This document shows, in pieces, positions 1 through 8,816 of a stretch of DNA of 60,003 bases. A model generated the notes under the pieces. That model searched no databases. It saw only the letters and a list, made by a program, of their open reading frames with translations, and was not told where the DNA came from. The stretch covers positions 1 to 60,003 of the forward strand of contig JAITKM010000029.1 of assembly GCA_031278395.1 (NCBI GenBank), in the 5' to 3' direction. Position numbers and translations under genes: made by a program. Numbering within the stretch: the first letter of the stretch is position 1; each line of letters starts with the position of its first letter. This DNA is from Deltaproteobacteria bacterium (GTDB lineage: Bacteria; Bdellovibrionota_C; UBA2361; SZUA-149; JAITKM01).

Positions 1-137
1 TAGGAACAAGTATCTGCTCCTCGTGTGCCAATAAGTTGTAAATTATTGGCACATTTAGAGTTCTTTGTATTTTTAAAAAAAGTGGTTACGTCTTGTGAGA
101 GCTTGAAAAATAGTGTAGAGGGGCACAGGTTTTTTAC

Positions 138-214
138 GGTGGATGTAGCTCAGTTGGTAGAGTGCAGGATTGTGGCTCCTGTTGTCGCGGGTTCAAGTCC
201 CGTCATCCACCCCA
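138..214 (+). tRNA. tRNA-His (anticodon GTG)
   Basis: A complete cloverleaf can be folded. G138 is the extra G(-1) typical of tRNA-His and faces C211. The acceptor arm 139-145 pairs with 204-210. The D arm contains AGCTCAGTTGGTAGAG, the anticodon loop contains GTG, and the T arm contains GGGTTCAAGTCCC. A 3' CCA is encoded at 212-214 and is followed directly by a T run that could end transcription. No gene can be seen in the 137 bases before it. Confidence 0.95.
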
Positions 215-260
215 GTTTTTTCTAACAGTTCCCGGTTGTAAAAAGTATCACAGATATTGC

Positions 261-286
261 TTAAACATGTCTTGAAGCATGTTTAA
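261..286. repeat. Perfect 9-bp inverted repeat downstream of tRNA-His
   Basis: TTAAACATG at 261-269 is matched by its reverse complement at 278-286 with an 8-base loop. It lies between the tRNA and sdhB. There is no T run after it, so it may be a processing or regulatory hairpin and not an intrinsic terminator. Confidence 0.4.
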
Positions 287-379
287 ACCTCATATATGGG
301 GTTAATCTTTCATCTTGTTTTTATTTCAAAAAAACGCTACAAGTTCACCCCGTTTTTATAACTTTATTACAAAATTATC

Positions 380-1120
380 ATGGATATTATATTGCACGTC
401 TGGCGACAAAAAAATTGCCACGTCAAAGGACACTTAGAAACATATAAAGTAGCCAATGTAAGCGCAGACATGTCATTTATTGAAATGCTCGACATGCTCA
501 ATGCTCAACTTACAGAAAAAGGTATTGAGCCAATTGCTTTTGAATGTGACTGCTTAGAAGGTATTTGCGGGACTTGTTCAATGGTTATCAATGGTAAACC
601 TCATGGTCCAGAAAGTGGCACCACCACTTGCCAATTACATATGCGCAAATTTAAAGATGGCGATCATATTTTTGTTGAACCTTGGCGCTCTAAAGCCTTT
701 CCTATTCTCAAAGATTTGGTCGTGCAACGCTCGGCTTTTGATCGAATTATGCAGGCAGGTGGTTTTGTCTCGGTTAATACTGGTGGTGCCAGAGATGCTA
801 ATAATCTTTTAATACCTAAAGAGTCCGCAGACTTAGCTATGGATGCAGCTCAATGTATTGGTTGCGGAGCTTGTGTGGCAGCTTGTAAAAACGGTTCAGC
901 CATGTTGTTTGTTTCAGCTAAAGTTTCACAATTTGCCCTGCTGCCCCAAGGACAACCAGAAGCTGCGCGTCGGGCAGCGCTAATGGTTGAAGCTATGGAT
1001 AATGAAGGTTTTGGAAATTGTACCAATACATATGATTGTGAAGGTGTTTGTCCTAAGGAAATTAGCGCTGATTTTATCGCAAAATTAAATCGTGAATTTA
1101 TCAAAACTAAAAGGGCTTAA
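380..1120 (+). CDS. sdhB: Succinate dehydrogenase/fumarate reductase iron-sulfur subunit
   Basis: This is the electron-transfer subunit of complex II, which passes electrons from the flavoprotein to the membrane anchor at the inner face of the cytoplasmic membrane. The 246 residues carry the expected ligand sets. A ferredoxin-like [2Fe-2S] loop [11 protein letters not shown] lies near residues 55-65. The C-terminal half has [14 protein letters not shown] and [14 protein letters not shown] for the [4Fe-4S] and [3Fe-4S] clusters. It resembles the type of SdhB found with a single-polypeptide cytochrome b anchor (Bacteroidetes, Chlamydiae, deltaproteobacteria). The start ATG at 380 has no strong ribosome-binding site. 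Neither sdhA nor sdhC is beside it: a tRNA lies upstream and a lipid acyltransferase downstream, so the operon is split or its other genes lie outside the window. Confidence 0.93.
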   Translation: MDIILHVWRQKNCHVKGHLETYKVANVSADMSFIEMLDMLNAQLTEKGIEPIAFECDCLEGICGTCSMVINGKPHGPESGTTTCQLHMRKFKDGDHIFVEPWRSKAFPILKDLVVQRSAFDRIMQAGGFVSVNTGGARDANNLLIPKESADLAMDAAQCIGCGACVAACKNGSAMLFVSAKVSQFALLPQGQPEAARRAALMVEAMDNEGFGNCTNTYDCEGVCPKEISADFIAKLNREFIKTKRA

Positions 1121-1139
1121 TTAAAGTTAAGTAACTAGC

Positions 1140-2933
1140 GTGAAGAATATTAAAGAAAAAACTTTAGCGTTTGAAAAGCAATTAAAAAGTTTATTGCCGG
1201 GCTGGCTCTATAAATTATTGGGAATTTCCAAACTCGTTGAGGTATATCCAAAAACTTTGGCGGAATCTAAGGATAAAAGTGGAGCTTATGAAGATTTTGC
1301 CGCAGCATTTTTACGAGTCTTAAATGTTAAGGTTCAAGTTGCAGAACAGGACTTGCGTAATATTCCGACCACAGGACCTGTGATGATTGTTGCCAATCAT
1401 CCTTTCGGTGGGTTAGAAGGCGTTTTTTTAATTGATTTATTAAGACGTATTCGAAAAGATTCTAAACTTTTAGCTAATTATTTACTGAATTATATTCCAG
1501 AATTTGGTCAATATATTATTCCAGTTGACCCGTTTGGCACAGAAAAGGCGACTAGAGTCAATGTTAATCCCATTAAAAATTCAATCAAATGGCTAAAAGC
1601 TGGTAATCTGTTAGGTATTTTCCCGTCTGGGACAGTATCTTATTTACATCTTTTAAAAAGAGAAGTGGTTGATCCAATTTGGAATAAAAATATCGTCAAA
1701 ATTATTAAAAACTCAGAAGCCACGGTTGTGCCGATTTTTATTCATGGCAGAAATAGCGTTTTATTTCAGATTTTAGGTTTAATTCACCCACGTCTTAGAA
1801 CGGCTACGTTAGCGCGTGAAATGATGAATAAACAAAATCGCACAATTGCAATTGATATTGGCAAGCCGATTCCTTTTAAAAAAATCGAAGGCATGACAGA
1901 TCAAGAAGCTATTGAATATTTGCGCTTACGGACTTTTGTTTTTAAAAATAAAAGCACCATTGCTGGTGTAGTTGATAGTGATTTAGAAAATTACGAACCG
2001 ATTATTCCAGCAGTTGCGCCGAATCTTTTAGAACAAGAAATTAATAGTTTAACTAATGGGCATCGCTTGTGCTCCAGCGGAGAAATGGATGTTTATTGCG
2101 CTAAAGCCGTTGAGATACCAGGCTGTTTAAGAGAGATTGGACGTTTAAGAGAAGTTACTTTTAGGCTGGCAAATGAAGGCACAGGTAAAAGTATTGATTT
2201 GGATTTATTTGATAATCATTACTACCATTTATTTATTTGGCACAAAACTAACAAAAAAATTATCGGAGCTTATCGTATCGGGCGAGTGGACGAAATTTTA
2301 GAGCATTACGGTGTTACAGGACTTTATACTTACACACTGTGGAAATATTCCGAAAAGCTTTTAGCGCAAATTCAAAACTCTTTGGAGTTAGGACGTTCTT
2401 TTGTGGTTTGGGAATACCACAAAAATCCGCTGGTTTTATTTTCTCTTTGGAAAGGTATTGCGACTTTTGTCTATCGTTATAAACATTATCGATATTTATT
2501 TGGACCAGTCAGTATTAGTAATGATTATGATTCTGTTTCAAGGCAATTAATAATTTCTTTTTTAAAAGCGCATAATTTTCTGCCTACGCTGGCTAAAATG
2601 ATTAAGCCTCGAAAGTCTTATAAAAATATTCGGATTAAGGGGATAGATAAAAATTTTACAGACGTCGTGCGGGATGTGCATGAGGTCTCAGGCTTAATTG
2701 CCGAGATTGAAAAGCGCGAGCGCGCTATCCCAGTTTTGTTAAAACACTATTTAAAGTTAGGAGGTAAAATTCTCGGTTTTAACGTTGACCCGGATTTCGG
2801 TAACGTCTTAGATGGTTTGATTTTGGTTGATTTGGTAACTACAGAAGAGAAGGTCCTAGCTAAATATATGAACAAACACGAAGTTGCTGAGTATAAAGCC
2901 TTTCATAAAATTTTAGGCAAGTCTCCCCTTTGA
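1140..2933 (+). CDS. Fused PlsC-type acyltransferase and OlsB/GNAT-like N-acyltransferase
   Basis: The 597-residue protein joins two acyltransferase modules. Residues about 80-280 are a 1-acylglycerol-phosphate acyltransferase fold, with the box NHPFGGLEG and the later block GIFPSGTVS, in place of the usual NHX4D and FPEG motifs. Residues about 310-590 resemble the OlsB/hemolysin-like acetyltransferase family, with CLREIGRLREVTFR and IIGAYRIG. The same order occurs in the bifunctional ornithine-lipid synthase OlsF, where one domain N-acylates ornithine and the other O-acylates the lyso-lipid. That makes amino-lipid synthesis the best guess, but the substrate cannot be read from the sequence. 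The start is a GTG at 1140, 19 bases after the sdhB stop, so the two may be co-transcribed. Confidence 0.82.
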   Translation: MKNIKEKTLAFEKQLKSLLPGWLYKLLGISKLVEVYPKTLAESKDKSGAYEDFAAAFLRVLNVKVQVAEQDLRNIPTTGPVMIVANHPFGGLEGVFLIDLLRRIRKDSKLLANYLLNYIPEFGQYIIPVDPFGTEKATRVNVNPIKNSIKWLKAGNLLGIFPSGTVSYLHLLKREVVDPIWNKNIVKIIKNSEATVVPIFIHGRNSVLFQILGLIHPRLRTATLAREMMNKQNRTIAIDIGKPIPFKKIEGMTDQEAIEYLRLRTFVFKNKSTIAGVVDSDLENYEPIIPAVAPNLLEQEINSLTNGHRLCSSGEMDVYCAKAVEIPGCLREIGRLREVTFRLANEGTGKSIDLDLFDNHYYHLFIWHKTNKKIIGAYRIGRVDEILEHYGVTGLYTYTLWKYSEKLLAQIQNSLELGRSFVVWEYHKNPLVLFSLWKGIATFVYRYKHYRYLFGPVSISNDYDSVSRQLIISFLKAHNFLPTLAKMIKPRKSYKNIRIKGIDKNFTDVVRDVHEVSGLIAEIEKRERAIPVLLKHYLKLGGKILGFNVDPDFGNVLDGLILVDLVTTEEKVLAKYMNKHEVAEYKAFHKILGKSPL

Positions 2934-3002
2934 GCGAGGTGTCGTGAAGTGCTGGAAGGAGAAAAGATGAACGCTTACGTTTATTACTTTATAATTTTTA
3001 AC

Positions 3003-4823
3003 CTAAAATTTTGCCTTTGATTGCCAGCGTAAGTTTGCTGGTAAAATACTTTTACGCAGGCGTATATGATTCGGCGTAACTTCGACTAATTCATCATCTT
3101 TAATAAATTCAAGGGCTCGCTCTAATGACAGATGTAAAACCGGTGTTAATAAAATATTATCGTCCTTGCCCGCTGCCCGCATGTTGCTTAGCTTTTTAGT
3201 TTTGCAAGGATTAACATCCAAATCATTACTACGGTTATGCTCTCCCACAATCATGCCTTCATAAACGCGGTCGTTTGGCACAACAAAAAGCTGTCCCCGC
3301 GGCTCAAGGTGAAACAAACCATATGCAACAGCTTCTCCCGCCCGATCTGAAACAAGCGAACCTGTTGAGCGCGACTCAATCTCTCCTCGATATTCTTCGT
3401 AATCTAAGAGATATGAACTCATAATACCTGTTCCACGTGTGTCAGTCAGAAAATCACTTCTAAAGCCAATTAAGCCACGCGACGGTATATTAAACTCAAG
3501 CCGTACCCGTCCTTTACTATTATTGGCAAGATTCACCATCCGCCCTTTGCGCAGAGCAAGCTTTTCGGTCAATACGCCAGTATAGACTTCATCACAATCA
3601 ATAAATAAATGCTCAATCGGTTCTAAAGTTTTACTACCGTCTTTCTTGAAAATAATTTGCGGTCGCCCAACGCTAAGCTCAAACCCTTCTCGTCGCATTT
3701 GCTCAATCAAAATCGCCATCTGTAATTCACCTCGCCCCTTGACTATAAATTCATCAGACTTAGTTGAACATTCCAGTTTTAAAGCCACGTTGTGTAAAAC
3801 TTCTTTTTGTAGCCGCTCTAAAATTTTGCGGGACTGCACAAACTTGCCGTCTAATCCAGCAAAAGGCGAAGAGTTAATGGTGAACTTCATGGAAATTGTT
3901 GGCTCTTCGACTAAGATTCTTTTTAAAGGAACAATTTTGTCTTTTTTACAAACTGTGTCACCAATTTCTACGTTTTCAATGCCCGCCAATACTACCACAT
4001 CACCCGCCGCAACTTCTTCAATAGCTTCAAACTTTAAGCCTTTGTAGATTTGAATCGATGAAAGTTTTACTGGAACAGTTTGGTTTTCACTTTGGACACA
4101 AATATAAGAATCTTTGTCGCTCATTGAAAGCTGCCCATTCATCAACCGCCCAATTGCTAGCCGTCCTAAATAATCAGAATAACCAATATTTGAAACCAAA
4201 AATTGCAAGGGTTTTTCAGCATGATATTTCGGCATGGGAATAGTCTCAACAATCGTTTCAAATAGAACTTTTAAATCGCTACTGCTGTCTGTTAAATTGC
4301 GTTTAGCAATGCCATCACGACCAATTGCATAAATTACTGGAAACTCAATTTGATTGTCGTTGGCTCCTAAGTCGATAAATAAATCATAGACTTCATCAAG
4401 CACAGCGCTAGGACGAGCGTCCGAACGGTCTATTTTATTCACCACCACAATAATTTTTAAATGTAGCTCAAGAGCTTTTTTTAACACAAAACGAGTTTGG
4501 GGCAGCGGACCCTCACTAGCGTCAACTAGCAATATTGCTCCGTCAACCATCTGCAAAGCGCGCTCAACTTCGCCACCAAAATCAGCGTGTCCTGGGGTAT
4601 CCACAATATTTATTTTGGTATTACCAAAATAAACCGAACAGTTTTTAGCGGCAATCGTAATACCGCGTTCGCGTTCCAAATCTAGACTGTCCATGATCCG
4701 GTCGGAAACTTCAGCCCCAACGCGAAAAGTCCCGCTTTGCTTGAGCATGAAATCAACTAGGGTAGTTTTGCCGTGGTCCACATGGGCAATAATTGCGATG
4801 TTTCTTAGGTTGTTGTTATTCAT
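3003..4823 (-). CDS. typA: Ribosome-associated GTPase TypA/BipA
   Basis: This is a translational GTPase of the EF-G/LepA superfamily that acts on the ribosome under stress and cold and helps 50S assembly. The G1 motif AHVDHGKTT, the G3 motif DTPGH and the G4 motif NKID are all intact. They are followed by the EF-G-like beta-barrel and domain V regions and by the TypA-specific C-terminal domain (SRGLIGFRSDFLT). At 606 residues it matches the usual family length. It stands alone on the minus strand, with a 290-base upstream region containing several hairpins before a divergent gene. Confidence 0.97.
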   Translation of the reverse strand: MNNNNLRNIAIIAHVDHGKTTLVDFMLKQSGTFRVGAEVSDRIMDSLDLERERGITIAAKNCSVYFGNTKINIVDTPGHADFGGEVERALQMVDGAILLVDASEGPLPQTRFVLKKALELHLKIIVVVNKIDRSDARPSAVLDEVYDLFIDLGANDNQIEFPVIYAIGRDGIAKRNLTDSSSDLKVLFETIVETIPMPKYHAEKPLQFLVSNIGYSDYLGRLAIGRLMNGQLSMSDKDSYICVQSENQTVPVKLSSIQIYKGLKFEAIEEVAAGDVVVLAGIENVEIGDTVCKKDKIVPLKRILVEEPTISMKFTINSSPFAGLDGKFVQSRKILERLQKEVLHNVALKLECSTKSDEFIVKGRGELQMAILIEQMRREGFELSVGRPQIIFKKDGSKTLEPIEHLFIDCDEVYTGVLTEKLALRKGRMVNLANNSKGRVRLEFNIPSRGLIGFRSDFLTDTRGTGIMSSYLLDYEEYRGEIESRSTGSLVSDRAGEAVAYGLFHLEPRGQLFVVPNDRVYEGMIVGEHNRSNDLDVNPCKTKKLSNMRAAGKDDNILLTPVLHLSLERALEFIKDDELVEVTPNHIRLRKSILPANLRWQSKAKF

Positions 4824-4915
4824 AGACTCGCTTATTTGCTTTTAAAATGAATTGTTAAAATAGCTGAAAGGGCGGGGCTTTTAGCAGAAAATTAGCGTAA
4901 AAGTCAATATGTAGT

Positions 4916-4933
4916 ACAGGCAATCTTGCCTGT
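4916..4933. repeat. Short hairpin repeat, copy 1
   Basis: ACAGGCAA and its exact complement TTGCCTGT are separated by two bases. The surrounding GTAGTACAGGCA...GTGTAT pattern recurs in weaker form at 5009-5040 and 7127-7160, so this may be a small dispersed hairpin family. It lies between divergent typA and the TPR-like gene. Confidence 0.4.
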
Positions 4934-5061
4934 GTATCAAATTTGGAATTATCAAAAAACACTGTAATCAATTGTTAAAGCAATTCTTGTATTTTGTTGT
5001 ATTTTAATGTAGCACAGTCAATCTTTATTATTGTGTTTTGAAGTTCAGACCATCGATTTAC

Positions 5062-5099
5062 TTAACTTAATGCAGCCAATCCTGGCTATGCTAAGTTAA
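5062..5099. repeat. Imperfect long hairpin before the TPR-like gene
   Basis: The outer arms TTAACTTA (5062-5069) and TAAGTTAA (5092-5099) pair perfectly, as do the inner arms AGCCA and TGGCT, with a four-by-four mismatch between them. The hairpin ends 14 bases before the start codon at 5114, where it could hide or expose the start region. No clear ribosome-binding site is seen there. Confidence 0.4.
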
Positions 5100-5113
5100 A
5101 TAAAAATAAAACT

Positions 5114-6871
5114 ATGATTGATCCAAGAATTGAAACATTAGCAGATGATTATATCCAAAGTTGGAATAGGCAAGCTATTAAGGAACCTCTTTTATATTTG
5201 GATTATAGTTGGCAATCTGTTACAACCTTAGGTTTATTGGCTGGCAATTTATTTAAAACAGGACAACTTAATCCCCTGGCAGCTTTGAGTTTGCGCAGTA
5301 TTTCCGCTTATCTGACCGTGCTTGCCCATAATTGTTGGCAGACCTTTGCCACTGAAGTTATGGCTTTTTTCGATAATCAAGGACAAATTTGTCTTTCTGG
5401 AAAGCTTGCAGATGGTGAAGTCATGTTTTTTGAAGTATCAGCCAAAGTATTTGAAATCTATGCCGGGGCTAAAGAATTACCGCCAACTTTGCAAAAATAT
5501 CACGATTTTTTGTTAAGTTATGGAGAAAATCAATATATCGAAAACTATAAATTTCTGGCTAATCCGTATCATTCAATAAAAAATTACTTATTAACCCAGT
5601 TAGAAAAACACAAGCAACCAATAGAACTTTTCCCGATAATTGAAAAATATAGACGCCTTCCACAGGCTACTGATGATTTACTGGTGTTGTTTGCATATGG
5701 GTTGTTTTATGGTTTTTCAGCTTTTGGAAACGAAGTTTGTAAAAATAGAGAACTCTCAAAAGAGTTAGATGCAATTGAGAAAGTAACTAAATTTTTGGCT
5801 GAAACTTGTGTGAATTATGCTAATTATTGTTTTCCAGATAACCAGTTAGCTCAAGTTGCGGAATTGTATTTGGTCAACTTAATTTACCCACCAATCTTTA
5901 TGGCAGAAGAGTTTTTGCTCCAGCAGGCAACTCATGGTTTGGTTGGATTTATTAAAGAATATAATTTAAGCGCAGAACAGGTTTTAGAATTATGTCATGA
6001 TTTAATGCAAATGCCGGATTTTTTAATTTCCAGTGTAGCTTTGGTTGTGTTTACAGCCGTTGCCAAACAAACCACGCAACAAGCGTTAATTTCGGCTAGC
6101 CTCAAAAGTATTCAGTTAGGAACTTTACGTCCTGCTGTTTTATTAGCTAGACGTGAGTTATTGCATGAAGACGATTGGGCAATGCAGAAAGTTTTAACCG
6201 AGAATGACTTAGCTCACTTTCGAGTTGAAAGAGACTTGGGTTTTTTAGCTTGGTTGTGTTTGCCAGAAAAATCTTTAATTAAAGTCTTGCAGAGTTCGGA
6301 GGCTGGTCCTTCCTCTGCTAAAATTATTCAAGCTTTATTGGCTTTAGATTATCAGACCTCAGAGCGCTTGTTGTTTGAAAGAATAATTAAAAATCCAGAT
6401 GAGGTGGATTTTAAAATCCAGTTAGTTTTTTTAAAGATTATTGTAGCTGGAATTTTTATAGATATGCCGCAGCTTTGTCGTGAGTTGGTGGAAAAATACG
6501 ATTTAACAGAGTATTATATTTTATATAAGCTTTGGGCTTGCGCTGAAATGTTTTTGGGAGAGTCAGAATTAGCGGAGCGACATTTAGTTAGCGCTTTAGA
6601 GCATTGTCCAGAGGATGAGCTAGAGTATTCAGACATCGCACATCTTTTATTTGTTATTAACCAGAACCAAGGGCAATTAAATAAAGCGGAGCAATATTCA
6701 GTTTTAGCTTTTGAGAAAGACAAAAGTGTTGTGAGACAAGCTGTTATTAGATACGGCTGGTTAATGAGCAACAAGCGTGAAGCTGAGGCAATGCAAATTT
6801 TAAACAAACTTTTCCGCTTAGCACCTTTTGAAAAAAGTCTTTTTGGCGAATTTATCCAGCGTGATTTGTGA
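5114..6871 (+). CDS. Uncharacterised 585-residue protein with C-terminal TPR-like repeats
   Basis: I do not recognise the family over most of its length. The protein is almost entirely helical and leucine-rich, with no signal peptide or clear membrane segment, so it is probably cytoplasmic. From about residue 470 to the end it shows helix pairs in the tetratricopeptide style, such as GESELAERHLVSALEHCPED and GQLNKAEQYSVLAFEKD; such repeats usually bind partner proteins. The N-terminal 150 residues contain a beta-rich stretch (FFDNQGQICLSGKLADGEV). It is a single gene between divergent typA and the convergent tRNA-Gly. Confidence 0.75.
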   Translation: MIDPRIETLADDYIQSWNRQAIKEPLLYLDYSWQSVTTLGLLAGNLFKTGQLNPLAALSLRSISAYLTVLAHNCWQTFATEVMAFFDNQGQICLSGKLADGEVMFFEVSAKVFEIYAGAKELPPTLQKYHDFLLSYGENQYIENYKFLANPYHSIKNYLLTQLEKHKQPIELFPIIEKYRRLPQATDDLLVLFAYGLFYGFSAFGNEVCKNRELSKELDAIEKVTKFLAETCVNYANYCFPDNQLAQVAELYLVNLIYPPIFMAEEFLLQQATHGLVGFIKEYNLSAEQVLELCHDLMQMPDFLISSVALVVFTAVAKQTTQQALISASLKSIQLGTLRPAVLLARRELLHEDDWAMQKVLTENDLAHFRVERDLGFLAWLCLPEKSLIKVLQSSEAGPSSAKIIQALLALDYQTSERLLFERIIKNPDEVDFKIQLVFLKIIVAGIFIDMPQLCRELVEKYDLTEYYILYKLWACAEMFLGESELAERHLVSALEHCPEDELEYSDIAHLLFVINQNQGQLNKAEQYSVLAFEKDKSVVRQAVIRYGWLMSNKREAEAMQILNKLFRLAPFEKSLFGEFIQRDL

Positions 6872-6895
6872 GCTTGTTTTTTTTAAAAACATAGA

Positions 6896-7108
6896 GTTCA
6901 CAGAGAATTTTATTCAATATTATCTGGAGCGGGCGATGGGGTTCGAACCCACGACCTCTTCCTTGGCAAGGAAGCATTCTAGCCACTGAACTACGCCCGC
7001 ACATTTGTGAAAAATTACGGGGCGCCTACTAGCAACAATAATATATAAAGTCAATAAAAATGTGGCACATCCAATACCAGCTACAAATAACTAGAAATCT
7101 CTGTGTTC
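6896..7108. repeat. CACAGAG-type inverted repeat flanking tRNA-Gly
   Basis: CACAGAGAATTT (left, 6899-6910) faces AAATCTCTGTG (right, 7095-7105) on either side of the tRNA-Gly gene. A related CACAGAG hairpin is present at 20733-20813. The sequence beside it (GGGGCGCCTACTAGC, near 7019) resembles the complement of 20715-20730. Confidence 0.35.
6925..7000 (-). tRNA. tRNA-Gly (anticodon GCC)
   Basis: On the minus strand the gene starts at 7000 with GCGGGCG, which pairs with CGCCCGC (complement of 6929-6935). The anticodon loop reads TTGCCAA, giving GCC. The T arm is GGGTTCGAACCCC, the discriminator is T, and CCA is encoded (complement of 6925-6927). All arms fold without mismatches of note. Confidence 0.95.
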
Positions 7109-7126
7109 ATCGGATGCTACGGGAAT

Positions 7127-7160
7127 GTAGTAAGGCACACAATACTGCCCGTGTATAAAA
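7127..7160. repeat. Short hairpin repeat, copy similar to 4916
   Basis: GTAGTAAGGCAC...CTGCCCGTGTATAAAA is laid out like the hairpin at 4911-4940 (GTAGTACAGGCA...TGCCTGTGTATCAAA). It lies just beyond the 3' end of holB on the minus strand and could serve as its transcription end. Confidence 0.3.
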
Positions 7161-7171
7161 TACGGAGGGAG

Positions 7172-8188
7172 TTACGCTACCAGCTCTAAAAACAAGCTGC
7201 TGAGCTGGAGCTGAAAACTGGCGTTTCGTTCTTGAATTAATTGTTCGGCTTGGATGGTTTTTTCTAACAAATCAGTAAATTTTGAACTGCCGTGTGTCCA
7301 CATAGCTTGTCGTAATTTATTCTTTAAAAGAAACCAAAAAATATTGATATAATGCGAGTCCTTTTTTTCTGAAATTTTGGTTGCCAGAGAAACCGCAGTA
7401 TTATGATTTGGCAACTCTCCAGACCCTGAGTTGCTAATTAACTTATTTAAATCACTTTCAAGCTCCACAATCTCAGAAGCCAAAGCTTGCAAATGTTCTT
7501 GAAGTCCTTTGAGATTAATTATTTTATTTGTTCTGGTATTAATAAATTCCTTTAAACCTAATAACTCTAATGAATTAGTAGCAACTGAAGCTAAAATCTT
7601 TTGAATGAAACTTGTATCTGTCAAATTTAATTGCGATAACAATCTATCCAAAATCTGTAGAATATCAGTTTGCGTTAATGGTTCAAAATTATAAACCTGA
7701 CACCTAGAAACAATTGTTTCTAACAGGCGTTGGGGGCGGTCTGTAATTAAGATTAACTGAACTGAAGGTAACGGCTCTTCTAAAGTTTTTAACAAAGCGT
7801 TGTTGGCAGAAATACTCATCAAATGCGCATTATCAATAATAGCTACGATTTTTTTAGCTTTAAACGGTTTTAGTTGCAAAGTTGAGATTAATTTACGTAT
7901 TTGCTCAATACTTATTTCCTGCTTGTATTTATCTGTCTTGTCGTTTTTTTCTAGTTCGACGTAGAGCAAATCAGGGTGATTCCCGTAGTTGATTAACTTA
8001 GTAGTAGTCTCAATTTGTGGCTCATCCTCAAGCAATATATCTTGAGCTAATTTTAAAGCTAACGAGCGTTTGCCAATGCCACTTGCTCCAGTAAAAAGTA
8101 AAGCATGATGCAAAGTTGAATTTTGTAGGCGAGCTGTGATTTGTTGTTTAGGGAAGTGATGAGCAATTATTTCATCTAAATACGACAT
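7172..8188 (-). CDS. holB: DNA polymerase III delta-prime subunit
   Basis: This is the clamp-loader subunit that works with the DnaX and delta subunits to open the sliding clamp. The N-terminal AAA+ domain has the P-loop GASGIGKRSLA, a Walker B-like region AIIDNAHLM and the SRC signature TIVSRCQVYNF. The 338 residues match the family, but the four-cysteine zinc module found in many delta-prime proteins is missing. A response regulator lies 27 bases upstream on the same strand, so the two genes are probably co-transcribed; no functional link is known. Confidence 0.9.
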   Translation of the reverse strand: MSYLDEIIAHHFPKQQITARLQNSTLHHALLFTGASGIGKRSLALKLAQDILLEDEPQIETTTKLINYGNHPDLLYVELEKNDKTDKYKQEISIEQIRKLISTLQLKPFKAKKIVAIIDNAHLMSISANNALLKTLEEPLPSVQLILITDRPQRLLETIVSRCQVYNFEPLTQTDILQILDRLLSQLNLTDTSFIQKILASVATNSLELLGLKEFINTRTNKIINLKGLQEHLQALASEIVELESDLNKLISNSGSGELPNHNTAVSLATKISEKKDSHYINIFWFLLKNKLRQAMWTHGSSKFTDLLEKTIQAEQLIQERNASFQLQLSSLFLELVA

Positions 8189-8215
8189 GAACTTTCAACC
8201 CGTTGTTTTATTGTT

Positions 8216-8599
8216 TTAGTCACCTAGCACTAATCTTATTCCAGCCATTAATTGTTGATTGGAAAATGGCTTAGTGATGTAATATTCAACCTTGTGCTCA
8301 TGATAACCGCAAGAAATATCATCCGGATCAGACTTGCTGGTAACTAAAATAATAGGAATATTTTTAGTTTCAGGATCTGCTCTAATTTTTTCTATCAGCT
8401 CATAACCATTAAGTTGAGGCATCATTAAATCAGTGATAATTAAATCTAATTTGTGTGTTTTTAGCATTTCAAGGGCTTGCCAACCATCAGCCGCTTGAAT
8501 AATTGAGAAATTGTTAGCGCTTAAAATTGTTTCAGTTAAATGCCTCATACTTTCATCGTCATCAACAATTAAGATTTTTTTAGACGTCCAATTATCCAT
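8216..8599 (-). CDS. Single-domain response regulator (CheY-like)
   Basis: The 127-residue stand-alone receiver domain has the acidic pair in VDDDES, the phospho-acceptor Asp57 in TDLMMP, the switch Thr87 in LVTSKSD and the conserved Lys110 in TKPF. There is no output domain, so it must act by protein contact, like CheY or a phosphorelay intermediate. No chemotaxis genes are present. The hybrid kinase at 15986 is the only sensor kinase in the window and is not adjacent. Confidence 0.93.
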   Translation of the reverse strand: MDNWTSKKILIVDDDESMRHLTETILSANNFSIIQAADGWQALEMLKTHKLDLIITDLMMPQLNGYELIEKIRADPETKNIPIILVTSKSDPDDISCGYHEHKVEYYITKPFSNQQLMAGIRLVLGD

Positions 8600-8816
8600 A
8601 GTAATAATTTTTATAATTCAAGCCGTGGTTTTTTAAAATTTATAACGGGGGTATATAGTTTAACGGTATGCATATGACAATACGTTTTTGCTTTATTTAT
8701 ACAGTATTTTATAGTAATTATTGCTAATAATAAATTTAGTTGACTAAGGCTAGTTATGAAAATACTATCCCCCGCCGATTATTGTATAACTTTTCTTTAC
8801 GGAGATATTTTTTGTT

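Noticed and set aside
25-225. Forward frame overlapping tRNA-His
   Set aside because: It runs straight through the tRNA gene and has no domain or ribosome-binding site.
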